NCBI GenBank assembly: GCA_949372755.1 | Contig: CASIBO010000001.1 | Location: 475,775-539,774 of the forward strand | Reading direction: 5' to 3' | DNA from: UBA9926 sp018645765 | GTDB lineage: Bacteria > Pseudomonadota > Gammaproteobacteria > Pseudomonadales > Azotimanducaceae | DNA length: 64,000 nt | In this document: one piece after another, positions 1 through 8,354 of the stretch | Numbering within the stretch: the first letter of the stretch is position 1 | Layout of the letters: every line of letters starts with the position of its first letter | Translations under genes and position numbers: made by a program | Notes under the pieces: generated by a model | What the model saw: only the letters and a program-made list of their open reading frames with translations | What the model was told of the DNA's origin: nothing | Database searches by the model: none

Positions 1-69
1 ACAATGCTCAAGCAACCTAAGATGCCCGACATGCAACATATCGAAGGTGCCTACGGTATAAACAATCAT
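1..69 (-). CDS. Cytidylyltransferase-family protein, N-terminal fragment
   Basis: The minus-strand ATG at 69 opens a frame that leaves the window after 23 codons. It reads MIVYTVGTFDMLHVGHLRLL, which contains the GTFD-x-LH-x-GH nucleotide-binding signature of the TagD/glycerol-3-phosphate cytidylyltransferase superfamily. An AGGG Shine-Dalgarno lies about 9 nt upstream. It follows the CDP-alcohol phosphatidyltransferase gene on the same strand with a gap of about 70 bp. The pair could make and use a CDP-activated alcohol, but substrate and C-terminus cannot be judged. Family call firm, exact enzyme unknown. Confidence 0.8.
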   Translation of the reverse strand, partial: MIVYTVGTFDMLHVGHLRLLEHC

Positions 70-140
70 GCTGTTTCCCTAAGTGAGTCTTAAGCAGTGC
101 AGGCCTTAAGCGTTTGCGCGATCGCGCTCGAATAACATGC

Positions 141-800
141 CTAGTAAAGGCGCCACAGATAAAAACCAGTGGTGCTTAACGTGTACACCCCAAGCCCATA
201 AACACTAATGGGGTTACCTGACAATTTTGGCGTCTTGATTTCCGACACATTTAAGCCGGCAAGGATTAAACACGTGACAAGCAGAACAATTGAGAACTGA
301 TCCACGCTAAAAATCCCAGCAAACAAAAACACAAAAACGAGCGCAAGGCTGTTGTTATCCATTGCAAGCCCCGTGTACTTCGCATCCGTTGATAGGCCGA
401 AAGTGCTAAAGTAACTGAGCCGAATGGCGCTGGCCGCAAGCACTATGAAGGCGCCTATTAAAAAGATCGGCGCAAACTGGCCGTAACACATCAGCAACAC
501 AGCAGGCGTGACGCCGTAACTCACAATATCGATTAAGACATCGAGCTGCCCACCAAATTGCCGGTCATCCCCGGTACGATTTTTCAGTCGCCGGGCAATC
601 AATCCATCAGCCCAATCAAAGGCAACGGCCCAGACCATGCCAATCATGGCCGCGTCAAAATGACCGCGCAAAATAAAATATAAGGCCAATACCGTGCACG
701 CCAGGCCAGACAGTGAGCATAGGTTTGGAATGTCGAGGACATAGGATAAAATTTTGGGCTGCGCGCGCACGCGATCCGAGCCGTCAGGGGCCATAACCAC
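141..800 (-). CDS. CDP-alcohol phosphatidyltransferase (phosphatidylserine-synthase-like)
   Basis: A 219-aa integral membrane enzyme expected to transfer a phosphoalcohol between a CDP-activated donor and an acceptor alcohol at the inner membrane. The signature is visible: D62-x2-D65-G66-x2-A69-R70, then G83-x3-D87-x3-D91. The spacer between AR and G is about four residues longer than the usual eight. Hydrophobic segments near residues 25-45, 52-62, 95-125 and 150-180 fit a six-helix fold. The first codon is GTG, and an ATG two codons later is an equally good start. The downstream cytidylyltransferase fragment suggests a shared phospholipid or polar head-group pathway. Whether the product is phosphatidylserine, phosphatidylglycerol phosphate or another lipid cannot be told. 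Confidence 0.85.
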   Translation of the reverse strand: MVMAPDGSDRVRAQPKILSYVLDIPNLCSLSGLACTVLALYFILRGHFDAAMIGMVWAVAFDWADGLIARRLKNRTGDDRQFGGQLDVLIDIVSYGVTPAVLLMCYGQFAPIFLIGAFIVLAASAIRLSYFSTFGLSTDAKYTGLAMDNNSLALVFVFLFAGIFSVDQFSIVLLVTCLILAGLNVSEIKTPKLSGNPISVYGLGVYTLSTTGFYLWRLY

Positions 801-891
801 TCCAAGAAATAGATTCAGGAACCTGCTTGCGTTTCGTTTCTACCAGAGCGGCAAACGAGACATCAAACTCTAGCTACAGTCTAGAGACAGG

Positions 892-1308
892 CTAATTTAG
901 GCTGAAGAAATCGAACAAACCATCTTCATTAACATAGGGCAGCTCGCATCGATGTTCAGAGTCATCAATGCGCGGGAAATCTTGCGGACTTACAAAAAGC
1001 TGCCGTAGTGTAACGAGATTACCCACAGACTGATAGCAGCTTCTCAACTTTCGAGGACGTAGCGCGCGTTAAGGCAAAGCTGTGCCAGCCTTCGGCACCT
1101 AGTCGGAACCGTCTGCAGCCCAAGCTATCGTAAAATGATGGCGCGCAAGTTCCGCTGCGACGATGGAAGCTCCTGCCGACATGCTGACCAACAAGCCGGC
1201 TTGACGTGGGCTCAACTGATATTGCTCGGCAGCCGCTCGAGCGAGAAAGCGACCATTTTGACGGCGCGCATCGAGAGACAGTCTGATTCTTGATCGAGGG
1301 GAAACCAT
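892..1308 (-). pseudogene. Remnant of a LuxR-type regulator (tentative)
   Basis: Minus-strand reading from 1308 gives a 69-aa stretch with a LuxR-like start of a DNA-binding domain (YQLSPRQAGLLVSMSAGASI, then AAELA), ended by TAG at 1099-1101. Downstream, the +1-shifted frame gives a recognition-helix-like tail (TRATSSKVEKLL), and the original frame resumes codon-like text from about 1067 to a stop at 892-894. This pattern fits a regulator that lost its N-terminal domain and then gained frameshifts. No intact promoter or start is visible. The family guess rests on a short, degraded match and could be wrong. Confidence 0.35.
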
Positions 1309-1392
1309 GGAAAAACCCTATCCTTATTATTGACAACCTAAAATAGCGCCGTTACTTTAAACGACTAAAGCAAAAATAAACAGGATCCCCCT

Positions 1393-2553
1393 ATGACCTA
1401 CGCCGCTCACCGACGCATCATCGATGTAGATTCGCACCTCTTTGAACTGGAAGATTTTCTACACAACGCGGCGCGCCCAGAGCACCTTGATCTTGTCCCC
1501 TCAATGCATGCGCAAAAAGGCCTGGCAGTGCCGCAAGCGGGCTTGGATCGAGGGCGTGAGCTACTGGCGCGCAGGCAAAGCGACCCTGCGGCGATGGCCA
1601 AGTTTGAAGCGGCGCTCATGGACAACACCAAAAGTGGGTGGAGCCGGCTCGGGGCTTTTGACCCTAAAGAGCGCTCGCACACGCTAGATTTATTGGGCTT
1701 TGAGATGCAGTGGGTACTGCCGACCTACTCTTTTCATCAAACGCTGCACGCAGCCCATGGCGACGCGCTGGCGGCCACCTCAATGACGCTTAACCGCGCC
1801 ATGGCGAATTTCTGCGCCCATGACGCGCGCTTAAAAGCGGTTGGCTATATTCCACTGAACCTTGGACCCGAGCGCGCTAAAGCCATCATGGACCAAGGCT
1901 TCGATGATGGTTGTTATACCTTCCTGCTGCCCACGAACGAGCCAAACCCAGACAACAAATCCTATACCCACCCTGATTTTGATCCGATCTGGGCCGGTTT
2001 TGCTGAGCGCGGCATCCCAGCCGGCATACATGTTGCCGCCAATGGAGATTACAACCCGGTGTCGCCCAGCTTCAAAAACAACGGCAAAAGTGAACTCGCG
2101 CTGGGCGGCGATGCCCCGGCGGGCGAGCTTGCCCTACTGAACATCGGCGCCAGCGCGCAACTATTTCTATCCGCCATGATTTTTGACGACGTCTTTACGC
2201 GCCATCCCGATCTGCGCGTGATGAGCATGGAGCATGCCGCTTACTGGTTACCCTCCTGGCTGCACCAACTGGACTTCACAGCAAACCTACTGAAGCGCAG
2301 CCGTAAATTCGCGGAGGCGCCCTCGGTAACGGCAAAACGTCACATAAAGGTCTCGCCCTTCGCAGGCGAACCGGTCGGTTGGATTATCGATAATGTCGGA
2401 CCCGACATGCTGGTATTCGCCTCTGACTACCCGCACCCAGAAGGCACGAACGACCCCATCGGAAAGTTTGAGCGCACCATGACCGACTGTGATGCCGCAA
2501 CAATGGATAAGTTTTACTTCGGTAACATGTTGGACTTGATGGGCTTGTCTTAG
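1393..2553 (+). CDS. Amidohydrolase family 2 protein (ACMSD-like metal-dependent hydrolase)
   Basis: A 386-aa TIM-barrel metal hydrolase or decarboxylase of the Amidohydro_2 type. Metal-ligand positions are visible: D11-V-D13-S-H15 at the N-terminus (D-x-D-x-H variant), H213 in GIHVAANG, E280-H281 in SMEHAAYW, and D345/H348 in FASDYPHPEG. Family members act on carboxylated aromatic or keto-acid intermediates; the substrate here is unknown. There is no signal peptide, so it is cytoplasmic. It is convergent with acetoacetyl-CoA synthetase and separated from it by 76 bp. The start is an ATG after an A-rich, G-poor leader with a weak Shine-Dalgarno. Confidence 0.85.
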   Translation: MTYAAHRRIIDVDSHLFELEDFLHNAARPEHLDLVPSMHAQKGLAVPQAGLDRGRELLARRQSDPAAMAKFEAALMDNTKSGWSRLGAFDPKERSHTLDLLGFEMQWVLPTYSFHQTLHAAHGDALAATSMTLNRAMANFCAHDARLKAVGYIPLNLGPERAKAIMDQGFDDGCYTFLLPTNEPNPDNKSYTHPDFDPIWAGFAERGIPAGIHVAANGDYNPVSPSFKNNGKSELALGGDAPAGELALLNIGASAQLFLSAMIFDDVFTRHPDLRVMSMEHAAYWLPSWLHQLDFTANLLKRSRKFAEAPSVTAKRHIKVSPFAGEPVGWIIDNVGPDMLVFASDYPHPEGTNDPIGKFERTMTDCDAATMDKFYFGNMLDLMGLS

Positions 2554-2629
2554 CCCAATTGGGGTAAGGCTTACGGGCTAGCGGCCCCAACCGCGCAAGC
2601 CGTGCTGTTCAGAGATTGAAGTATCAAGG

Positions 2630-4594
2630 TTAAATCGCGAGCTCAGTGAGGTCCTTGAATTGCGCCAAGGCCTCGGGATTGGCCAGCGCATCGGTATTAG
2701 TCACGGCCTCGCCATGCACGACGTTGCGCACGGCCAGCTCCACAATCTTGCCGCTAATCGTTCTTGGAATATCCGTCACCGCAATAATTTTTGCCGGCAC
2801 GTGCCGCGGTGTGGTCTCGCGCCGGATCGTGCTGCGAATCCGCGCTTGCAGCGCCTCATCGAGCGCCAAGCCTGACCGCAACACCACAAATAGTACGACC
2901 CGGACATCACCCTCCCAATTTTGACCAATACAAATGCTGTCGAGGACCTCACTTAACTTTTCCACCTGGCGATAAATCTCCGCCGTACCAATGCGAACGC
3001 CGCCGGGATTTAACACCGCGTCCGATCGGCCGTGAATGATCATCCCGTCGTTCGCAGTAATCTCACCATAATCACCCTGCGCCCAGATGCCAGGATAGGT
3101 TTCAAAATAGGCGGCTCGATATTTTTTATGATCTGGATCACCCCAGAAGTAAATGGGCGCATTCGGAAACGGCCTGATGCAGACCAGCTCGCCCTTTTGT
3201 TGCCGAACCGCGCGGCCCTGGTCATCCCAGATTTCAACCGCCATACCGAGCCCGCGACATTGAATCTCGCCCTCCCATACCGGTAACCAGGGATTGCCCA
3301 AGACAAAGCAGGCAATAATATCCGTGCCACCAGAAATCGATGCCAAGCAGAGATCCGCTTTAATATCGCGATACACATACCGAAAGCTTTCTTGTGAGAG
3401 CGGCGAGCCTGTGGACAGCAGGGTGCGCAATTGAGCCAAATCATGCGTCTTGTTCGGGTTAACGCCTGCTTTTTCTAACGCACTGAGGTATTTTGCGCTG
3501 GTGCCAAAGATGCTGACCTGCTCGGCCTCAACCAGATCGATCAGGGCCTTAGCGTCTGGATAAAACGGCGAGCCGTCATACAGCACTAAGGTGGCGCCTG
3601 AGGCCAAGCCGCTGACCAACCAGTTCCACATCATCCAGCCGCAGGTTGTGAAATAAAACAGCCGGTCAGAGGGCTTTAGATCGACATGCAGTTGGTGCTC
3701 TTTCAAATGCTGAATGAGCGTGCCGCCAGCGCTGTGGACAATGCACTTGGGCGCGCCGGTGGTCCCGGAGGAATACATAATATACAGCGGATGATTGAAC
3801 GGCAGCTGCTCGCAGAAAAGCTCAGCACCGCGATGCGCTGACAAGAAATCGTGAAATAAGACGGCATTGCCAAAGCCGTCGACTGCCACAGCATCTTGGG
3901 CGACCGGCACCACCACCAGCTGTTCAATACTCTCAATTTTGCTGCAAATCGCTTTAAGGCGCGGTAGCGTATCGATGGTTTTGCCATTATAAAAATAGCC
4001 ATCGCAACCAAACAATACCTTGGGTTCAATCTGACCAAAGCGGTCCATCACGCCATTAATTCCAAAGTCCGGTGAACACGAAGACCAAATTGCGCCGATG
4101 CTGGCCGTTGCCAACATCGCGACAATCGTCTCGGGAATATTCGGCATGAAGCCCGCGACCCGATCGCCACTGACGACACCCAGTTGGCGCAAACCAGCCG
4201 CGCATTCCGAGACCTGATCAAAGAGCTCGTTATAAGTCAGCGATTTGCGCGCGCCATTTTCTAGCCGAGCAATAAGCGCTGGCTTGTCACTGCGATGGCG
4301 CAATAGATTTTCAGCGAAATTCAATCGCGCGCCCTCGAACCACCGTGCGCCGGGGAACTGGTCTGCATCACTCAGCACCGCATCCCACTCACGCGATGAA
4401 CGAATCTCTGTGAATTCCCAGATCTGCGCCCAAAAAACGTCGAGCGCCTCACAAGACCAAGCATGCAGGGATTCATAGTCGTTGAAGCGTGTGCCGAGCT
4501 CGCGCTCAAGGCGTTCAGCAAACCGGTTTAGGTTGCTGGCTTTGATTCGCTCAAAGCTCGGTTGCCAGAGCGGGTGCGTGCTGTTGCTATTCAT
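2630..4594 (-). CDS. aacS: Acetoacetyl-CoA synthetase
   Basis: A 654-aa ANL-superfamily ligase that activates acetoacetate to acetoacetyl-CoA with ATP. The length and N-terminal ACAS domain (FNDYESLHAWS) match AacS rather than the shorter acetyl-CoA synthetase. The adenylation P-loop YSSGTTGAPK lies at about residues 274-283. The GDYGEI motif near the hinge and the catalytic-lysine context TISGKIVELA near residue 615 are present. The protein would recover acetoacetate from ketone, leucine or polyhydroxybutyrate metabolism. It stands alone: the upstream side is a 386-bp non-coding stretch and the downstream side is convergent. Confidence 0.92.
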   Translation of the reverse strand: MNSNSTHPLWQPSFERIKASNLNRFAERLERELGTRFNDYESLHAWSCEALDVFWAQIWEFTEIRSSREWDAVLSDADQFPGARWFEGARLNFAENLLRHRSDKPALIARLENGARKSLTYNELFDQVSECAAGLRQLGVVSGDRVAGFMPNIPETIVAMLATASIGAIWSSCSPDFGINGVMDRFGQIEPKVLFGCDGYFYNGKTIDTLPRLKAICSKIESIEQLVVVPVAQDAVAVDGFGNAVLFHDFLSAHRGAELFCEQLPFNHPLYIMYSSGTTGAPKCIVHSAGGTLIQHLKEHQLHVDLKPSDRLFYFTTCGWMMWNWLVSGLASGATLVLYDGSPFYPDAKALIDLVEAEQVSIFGTSAKYLSALEKAGVNPNKTHDLAQLRTLLSTGSPLSQESFRYVYRDIKADLCLASISGGTDIIACFVLGNPWLPVWEGEIQCRGLGMAVEIWDDQGRAVRQQKGELVCIRPFPNAPIYFWGDPDHKKYRAAYFETYPGIWAQGDYGEITANDGMIIHGRSDAVLNPGGVRIGTAEIYRQVEKLSEVLDSICIGQNWEGDVRVVLFVVLRSGLALDEALQARIRSTIRRETTPRHVPAKIIAVTDIPRTISGKIVELAVRNVVHGEAVTNTDALANPEALAQFKDLTELAI

Positions 4595-4980
4595 GACGTA
4601 AACCTACCAGAAACTGAACCCTTTGACCGCGATGGCTTGCAGCGGTTTGAGCTCCAACCACTTTTGTAAAGCCGGTAACGCTCTAACCGCCCGTACCATA
4701 TCCGTTGCAAAAGGCTACGCCGCAAAATAGTGGTCAGGGCCTTAAATTCGCACCGGATGTGTCAAGCCACCTTGATCATGAAGGTTATCTACGGTTTTTT
4801 CGGCTTTAAAGCGATAGTCCACAGTGTTGTTAGCCATCCCGTGATAAAACTAGGGCCGCCTCATGAATTTTGATGTCACGCACAATTTCCTCAGGCGCGT
4901 CGACTTCGAGCCGTTGATCTAACGTTTAAATACAGATTTTCTGCATCAGACGTTGAGCGATACCTCGAATTTTTGAACCC
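4595..4980. other. Intergenic stretch with possible gene debris
   Basis: No intact ORF. On the minus strand, two short frames have coding-like composition: one ends at the stop following RDIKIHEAALVLSRDG, the other ends with the text LHDQGGLTHPVRI before TAA. They are in different frames and adjacent, as in a decayed gene. No family is recognised. This could also be chance. Confidence 0.2.
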
Positions 4981-5997
4981 TTATTCGACGACTTGATTGA
5001 AATGAACGCTGAGCCTCGTCGCGATGGACGGCACTAAGGCTTCGGGTATCTCATGACCCACGCCTTGCAAAATCATTTTGGCGGCATTCGGAATGTTCTC
5101 TGCCAAGGATAGGCCGTGATCAATGGGGATGAGCGGATCCTCGGTCCCGTGAACAATCAGTGTCGGCATTTGAATTTCCTGTAGTCGATCAAACCGATTG
5201 GGACTGGCGCCCACGGCTGCAATTTGGGCATTGGCCGTATTGATTCCTTGTTGGAGCCTCTTTCTTGCCTCCTGCCTAAAAAGCGTTTCATTAAAGGCAA
5301 AGCGCGATCCCGTTAAGGCTCGTTCTATCACCACAAGCGCCTCCTCCTCTTGCTCTAAAAAGTTAAGCACCATCGAATCCTTCATCGCGTCTTTGAACAC
5401 TCGATGCGGTCCTGACAAGCCCGGCGTATCAAATCCTGGAGTCGACATGATGGCGGTTAGAGTTGAAACCCTGCCCGGATAATTCAGCGCTATCACTTGG
5501 GCGATCATCCCACCCATCGACGCGCCCACGATGTGCGCCTTCTCGACTTCAAGCTGATCTAACAAAGAGAGCCCATCTAATGCCATATCGTTCAGGTCAT
5601 ATTCTGCAGGCGCTGGGTTGGCCATGTTAAACCGGCCTGCTTCATCAAAGATAAACGTAAACATGCCGTCAACAAAGGCTTCTATCAGGAAAGTGGGCAG
5701 TACTTTAATAAAGCTGATTAGTGCGGGTTCGTCCGTTACCCAAGTGCTTTTACCAATATCACGATTATCATAAACGATGACATAAAAGCCCTCTTCTACG
5801 ATGCCTTGCACAAATTGCTCAGACCAAACTTTGCTGTTGGAATTCAAACCCATAATGAGTAGCACAGCGGGATGCTTTGGGTCGCCGTGATCCTGCCACC
5901 ATAGACTGACGCCATTAAGCTGCGACACATGACCTTCTTGAGCAGCAGATACATTGAAAGCGCTAAGCAGACCAACCAAAAGCAGTATTTTTTTCAT
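4981..5997 (-). CDS. Secreted alpha/beta-hydrolase
   Basis: A 338-aa alpha/beta-fold hydrolase with a cleavable signal peptide (MKKILLLVGLLSAFNVSA, cut near residue 19), so it is probably periplasmic. The catalytic triad is visible: nucleophile S160 in GASMGG, acid D287 in HGTEDPLIP, and H315 in GVGHEIPE. The oxyanion strand LLIMGLNSNSKVW replaces the common HG-x-P motif. Family members are esterases, lipases or haloperoxidase-like enzymes; the substrate is unknown. The Shine-Dalgarno AGAGG lies 8-12 nt before the ATG. It is the last gene before the outermost guaA-end repeat at 6066 and therefore marks the original chromosome flank of the island array. Confidence 0.85.
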   Translation of the reverse strand: MKKILLLVGLLSAFNVSAAQEGHVSQLNGVSLWWQDHGDPKHPAVLLIMGLNSNSKVWSEQFVQGIVEEGFYVIVYDNRDIGKSTWVTDEPALISFIKVLPTFLIEAFVDGMFTFIFDEAGRFNMANPAPAEYDLNDMALDGLSLLDQLEVEKAHIVGASMGGMIAQVIALNYPGRVSTLTAIMSTPGFDTPGLSGPHRVFKDAMKDSMVLNFLEQEEEALVVIERALTGSRFAFNETLFRQEARKRLQQGINTANAQIAAVGASPNRFDRLQEIQMPTLIVHGTEDPLIPIDHGLSLAENIPNAAKMILQGVGHEIPEALVPSIATRLSVHFNQVVE

Positions 5998-6065
5998 TTT
6001 ATGCCTCTAGCCCCAAAACCATGTGCTGAATCGTCGCGTTGCGGTGAAGCATGCTAACTGAAGCT

Positions 6066-6085
6066 ATTCCCACTCAATAGTGACA
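6066..6085 (-). repeat. guaA 3'-end repeat (putative att), outermost copy
   Basis: The plus strand reads attcccactcaatagt, and the minus strand reads ACT ATT GAG TGG GAA TAG, i.e. TIEWE-stop, the exact C-terminal peptide of GuaA. The native guaA end at 23043-23060 has the same 14-bp block. This copy bounds the methyltransferase cassette on its left and would be the far attachment end of the whole array. Confidence 0.8.
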
Positions 6086-6239
6086 ATTTCTGAAACCCTT
6101 ACGCTACTTGGCTTTGATGGAAGCTGAAACGGAGTGTGTTGTGAGTGTGTTGCAAACAGGTTATTTTCAATTTGTTCCCTTCCATCATTATCAATAACCT
6201 ACCATGTTCTAACTACAAACTGTGTGGCAAGACACTAAA

Positions 6240-7148
6240 TCAATTCTGAGATTCCGATATTACAAAATGTTCGAGTAGTAATAACTGATTTTCAGCAAGA
6301 GCTCTTCCAACAGGGGCAAAGTACCGAGAGTTGAGATCCTTCAAAGTTACGTTTTCTTTTACCGAATAACCATTTTGTGAAAGTACGCTTTCTATTTCTT
6401 CAGCACTGTAGAACGATATCCAAGGTTCACCTACTTTTGCTGATCCATACGTTATTAATTTGGCTCGTTTTTGTGCGTTTGGATAACCCTTCCCAAAGCA
6501 AGCCTCAGGATTATTATCAAGAAGTTCGCTGACATACGAAATAAAAAAAATTGAACTGGCTTTTTGAGTAAGCGTAGCCACTTCTTTGATCGTTGAACTG
6601 AAAGCTTCTTTAGTGATGTACTGCGATACGCCCTCGAGCGTAAAGACGGTGGATTTGCTTTGATCGAAACCCGAATCCATAAGTTGTTCAGTTAACGATT
6701 GGTGAGTGAAATCAACAGCCACATAAGTGATATTTTCTGAATTGGATAGTTCTTTGGGAAGTTTAGAGCGCTTTCTAGACTGAACTTCAGGCTGATCCAC
6801 TTCAAAAATTCTTAGTGATGACGGAAGTTCCAGTCGATGAGCTCGGGAGTCATATCCCGCTCCCAAAATGACATATTGCTCAACTCCACTGGCAGCACTA
6901 GCTTTAATTAGATCATCGATGAAGCGCGTACGCGAAATCAGATGTTCGTGGAAACCGGGTACAACTTTTTGACCCAACCAGACGTTGAACTCATGCCCCA
7001 TAAATTTGATAAAGCTAGCACCTAGTACAAACCTATCCGCGTAAGGATCATTTATGATACGTTCCTCAGGTTTGGCTAAAGTTTCTATCAACCGTTGCTT
7101 TGCTACTCCCTGGGCTGTACCGTCTTTTCTAAAAATTGATTCACTCAT
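6240..7148 (-). CDS. TIGR00027/LCMT-type SAM-dependent methyltransferase
   Basis: A 302-aa class I methyltransferase of the leucine-carboxyl-methyltransferase-like family. The early INDPYADRF motif, the SAM loop VILGAGYDSRAHRL (near residue 93), the acidic strand FEVDQPEVQSRKRS and the FTLEGVSQYI post-motif are all family hallmarks. Related proteins methylate small-molecule or protein carboxylates or hydroxyls; the substrate is unknown. The frame is open to GTG at 7166, but GAGGG before the ATG at 7148 decides the start. The gene begins 10 nt after a repeat of the guaA end, in guaA orientation and with no room for its own promoter, so read-through transcription is likely. Its composition is AT-richer than the flanking core, which fits horizontal origin. 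Confidence 0.85.
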   Translation of the reverse strand: MSESIFRKDGTAQGVAKQRLIETLAKPEERIINDPYADRFVLGASFIKFMGHEFNVWLGQKVVPGFHEHLISRTRFIDDLIKASAASGVEQYVILGAGYDSRAHRLELPSSLRIFEVDQPEVQSRKRSKLPKELSNSENITYVAVDFTHQSLTEQLMDSGFDQSKSTVFTLEGVSQYITKEAFSSTIKEVATLTQKASSIFFISYVSELLDNNPEACFGKGYPNAQKRAKLITYGSAKVGEPWISFYSAEEIESVLSQNGYSVKENVTLKDLNSRYFAPVGRALAENQLLLLEHFVISESQN

Positions 7149-7158
7149 AGCAGCCCTC

Positions 7159-7178
7159 ATTCCCACTCAATAGTTGCA
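7159..7178 (-). repeat. guaA 3'-end repeat (putative att), copy 2
   Basis: Plus strand attcccactcaatagttgca. The minus strand encodes K-S-A-T-I-E-W-E followed by TGA, close to the native GuaA ending K-P-P-A-T-I-E-W-E. The homology extends about 8 codons. It separates the methyltransferase cassette (left) from the XRE/membrane-protein cassette (right). An imperfect inverted repeat follows at 7188-7206. Confidence 0.8.
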
Positions 7179-7226
7179 GATTTACAGAGCCTTATAAACG
7201 AAGGGCTACAAGCACGAAAATAAAAG

Positions 7227-7246
7227 CGTGTAACTTTCGTGTAACT
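7227..7246 (+). repeat. Arm-type direct repeats next to att copy 2
   Basis: Two copies of cgtgtaact at 7227-7235 and 7238-7246, spaced 11 bp, about one helical turn. The same 9-mer recurs at the other end of this cassette (8355-8425). Paired short direct repeats at both ends of an element are typical of tyrosine-integrase arm-binding sites; binding itself is inferred. Confidence 0.6.
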
Positions 7247-7371
7247 CTTACCTTCTATTTTTGTTCTGCCCATTAAACCAATTCCTCTGTGTTATCAGCA
7301 ACTTAATGCATTATAAGTTACAAACATTGTAACATTCCTTAAAGGACTAATTAAATGCTTAATAACAATTA

Positions 7372-7412
7372 ATTTATGTTAAACATAAATATTTAGTTGC
7401 TAAACATAAATA
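7372..7412. promoter_or_regulatory. Palindromic operator upstream of the XRE gene
   Basis: A perfect 9-bp inverted repeat, atttatgtt-a-aacataaat (7372-7390), followed by a further half site aaacataaata at 7402-7412. It lies 20-60 bp before the chosen start of the HTH gene in an AT-rich promoter-like stretch. An autoregulatory site for the neighbouring XRE protein is the simplest reading. Confidence 0.55.
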
Positions 7413-7432
7413 TATTGATTAGGACTGTGCTC

Positions 7433-7654
7433 ATGGAAATTTGTATCACTTTAGATGTAGAAATGGCGAAAAAGAAGATGTCTCTGAAAGAGCTATCTCA
7501 AAAAATTGGAATTTCTATAACCAATTTGTCGCTACTAAAGACAGGTAAGGTTAAGGCTATTCGCTTTAGCACTCTGATGGCTATATGTCGTGAGCTTGAA
7601 TGTCAGCCTGGCGATATTCTTGTTTACGTAAGTGATAACCCAGAAATAAGTTAA
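7433..7654 (+). CDS. XRE-family (Cro/CI-type, YozG-like) transcriptional regulator
   Basis: A 73-aa protein that is almost entirely one helix-turn-helix: MSLKELSQKIGISITNLSLL and the wing region to ICRELECQPGDIL are standard for small HTH_26/YozG-like regulators. The frame opens at 7397, but the ATG at 7433 has an AGGA Shine-Dalgarno and matches the family length. It is followed after 52 bp by a polytopic membrane protein with a very strong ribosome site, an arrangement known for YozG and its DUF2975 partner. Low GC and its position between two att-like repeats mark it as cassette cargo. It probably represses its own two-gene unit. Confidence 0.85.
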   Translation: MEICITLDVEMAKKKMSLKELSQKIGISITNLSLLKTGKVKAIRFSTLMAICRELECQPGDILVYVSDNPEIS

Positions 7655-7679
7655 TGACATTTCATGATGAAGTGTCATT
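7653..7679. promoter_or_regulatory. Dyad between regulator and membrane-protein genes
   Basis: Arms aatgaca and tgtcatt (7-bp perfect inverted repeat) enclose 13 bp beginning at the regulator stop codon and ending 27 bp before the next ATG. It may be a second operator or an RNA hairpin tuning expression of the downstream gene. No T-tract follows, so a terminator is unlikely. Confidence 0.4.
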
Positions 7680-7706
7680 TAGACAATTAAACTAGGAGGT
7701 TTAATT

Positions 7707-8312
7707 ATGCAGAATAAAGATTATTTATTACCCGGTGTTGCCGCAATATTCGTGGCGGTAATATCCCCTATCTACTGGATTGGAATGAGTTCACCGATTG
7801 GAGATTTCGCATTAGGACAGGACATGATGTCTCTAGGATTTCCCGACATTCTGTTTGCTTCTATTCTTTTATTAACCATCTATATTTATCTCAATCTAAA
7901 AAATATTCTCAACGAACAATTGAACTTTAATCATATTGATTTGTTAGTGTTGATTATGGTTGCAATCAATATCCTTTGGATGAGCACCCTGTTCCTTGAT
8001 GTAGCCAGCGCTGTACTACCGGAAAATATCGTAACGCAGAACAAGGGCACCTTTTTAAACATTGGATTATCAATGGGCATCGGTGCAATTGTCATATTAG
8101 GTATCATAGATTTGTTAATAGGTATTTTACTTCTAGCGAAATCAACTGAACTTCCTACCCTACTAAAGATTTTTGCCATTATGTCAGTGATACAGGGCGT
8201 ACTAGGTATAACAGTAGTTTTTGCGGCAACGTTAATCTTCATCTTCCCGATAACTATGATTATTTTGGCTATGTTTTTTCTACGTAAACCAGAGTCTTTA
8301 GAACTCGTTTAA
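7707..8312 (+). CDS. Polytopic membrane protein, partner of the XRE regulator
   Basis: A 201-aa, very hydrophobic protein with about five predicted membrane helices (near residues 8-27, 45-62, 78-100, 118-143 and 158-190). The ribosome site is a consensus AGGAGG 7 nt before the ATG. Gene order (small YozG-like HTH then membrane protein) resembles HTH/DUF2975 pairs, but I do not see enough specific DUF2975 sequence to assign the family. Function unknown; a sensor, transporter or membrane stress component are all possible. It is AT-rich and lies inside the 7159-8466 cassette. Confidence 0.75.
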   Translation: MQNKDYLLPGVAAIFVAVISPIYWIGMSSPIGDFALGQDMMSLGFPDILFASILLLTIYIYLNLKNILNEQLNFNHIDLLVLIMVAINILWMSTLFLDVASAVLPENIVTQNKGTFLNIGLSMGIGAIVILGIIDLLIGILLLAKSTELPTLLKIFAIMSVIQGVLGITVVFAATLIFIFPITMIILAMFFLRKPESLELV

Positions 8313-8354
8313 ATTGTATTGCCAGCAACTCTTGAGCGGCAATAGAAGATATTT

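Noticed and set aside
1019..1336. 105-aa minus-strand ORF
   Set aside because: Composition is rich in R, S and H and poor in hydrophobic core residues; it overlaps a more coding-like frame and has no ribosome site. Part of its end may belong to the decayed regulator.
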